DNA of 58,491 nucleotides from a virus. A program made the translations under genes and the position numbers. Position 1 is the stretch's first letter. The number at the start of each line of letters is the position of its first letter. The stretch is from the IMG/VR virus record IMGVR_UViG_3300027659_000039, positions 1 to 58,491 of that record, one strand, 5' to 3'. The notes below the pieces were generated by a model that did no database searches, had not been told where the DNA came from, and saw only the letters and a list, made by a program, of their open reading frames with translations. Of the stretch, positions 58,268-58,491 are shown one piece after another.

Positions 58268-58491
58268 TTAATCTCCAAATGCGATTGATGCCGCTGAATA
58301 CGGATATCTTCTAAATTGTTTAACTGCGCTGATACCTTTTACAGTGATCGTCGCATCGTCTCCTGGTGCAGGTACGTTAAAAATTTCTACATAATTTGTT
58401 GTTGCTGTAGAAACACTTGAACTTGCACTTATAACTCTAAATCCTTTGTAGCTGTCATATTCTGTTATCCACGGATATCTGTATTCTGTAA
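58268..58491 (-). CDS. C-terminal part of a further structural gene (partial)
   Basis: An open minus-strand frame enters from the right edge and stops at 58268-58270. The visible 74 residues include WITEYDSYKGFRVISASSSV, VEIFNVPAPGDDATITVKG and end in YPYSAASIAFGD. It is beta-rich and similar in style to the fibre genes. Six bases separate it from the start of the 953-residue protein gene, so it is the preceding gene of the same operon. Confidence 0.7.
   Translation of the reverse strand, partial: TEYRYPWITEYDSYKGFRVISASSSVSTATTNYVEIFNVPAPGDDATITVKGISAVKQFRRYPYSAASIAFGD

Noticed and set aside
1-58491. tRNA, rRNA, integrase, attachment sites or insertion sequences
   Set aside because: I saw no cloverleaf-like segments, integrase or transposase motifs or flanking inverted repeats. 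A tRNA search program could still reveal one in the gap at 3334-3637, but none was apparent.

Overview
The window is part of the genome of a T4-like contractile-tailed phage (myovirus). It encodes T4-type replication and recombination proteins (gp41 helicase, gp61 primase, UvsW, UvsY, UvsX, gp32), T4-type packaging and tail proteins (gp16, gp17, gp4, gp13, gp14, gp15, gp18, gp19), the gp1 dNMP kinase, and T4-type late promoter boxes (TATAAATA and close variants). Gene content and small-protein families look most like those of T4-like phages from marine and freshwater bacteria. The host cannot be named from the sequence; consensus sigma70 promoters in the first 2 kb show only that early genes suit an ordinary bacterial RNA polymerase.

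Layout. (1) 1-3333, plus strand: ten small early genes behind four near-perfect TTGACA-17-TATAAT promoters, ending in an AAA ATPase, a membrane/coiled-coil protein and a Cys/His protein; this part is visibly richer in G+C than the rest. (2) 3334-10226: a gap with hairpins, then small genes, a nucleotidase, a nucleotidyltransferase, a YqgE/AlgH-family protein, gp41, gp61 and a structural-type protein. (3) 10207-19683, minus strand: a miniature DNA polymerase III alpha-like protein, three tandem paralogues, several conserved unknowns, uvsW, uvsY, uvsX and gene 32. (4) 19817-37012: packaging, head-completion, neck and tail genes, rearranged relative to T4, with an enlarged tail sheath. (5) 37076-45323: a tightly overlapped operon for surface-sugar chemistry (glycosyltransferases, sugar-phosphate phosphatase, sulfotransferase, APS-kinase-like/nucleotidyltransferase fusion, carbamoyltransferase, glycosyltransferase-methyltransferase fusion). 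(6) 45512-58491: tail-fibre genes built from LamG-like domains, glycine-rich segments, a C1q-like domain and a small assembly-chaperone-like protein.

The main points for follow-up are the sulfation/carbamoylation/glycosylation operon, which starts behind a late promoter and borders the tail fibres; late promoters placed so that the predicted transcript begins at, or within three bases of, the start codon of ten genes; two divergent gene pairs driven from identical-length 29-base gaps; a 193-residue protein that keeps the catalytic-aspartate motifs of bacterial Pol III alpha; and a tail-fibre gene broken by an exact 41-base tandem duplication whose removal restores one 1208-residue reading frame.

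All family names come from motif recognition by eye. No database search, structure prediction or transcript data was available.
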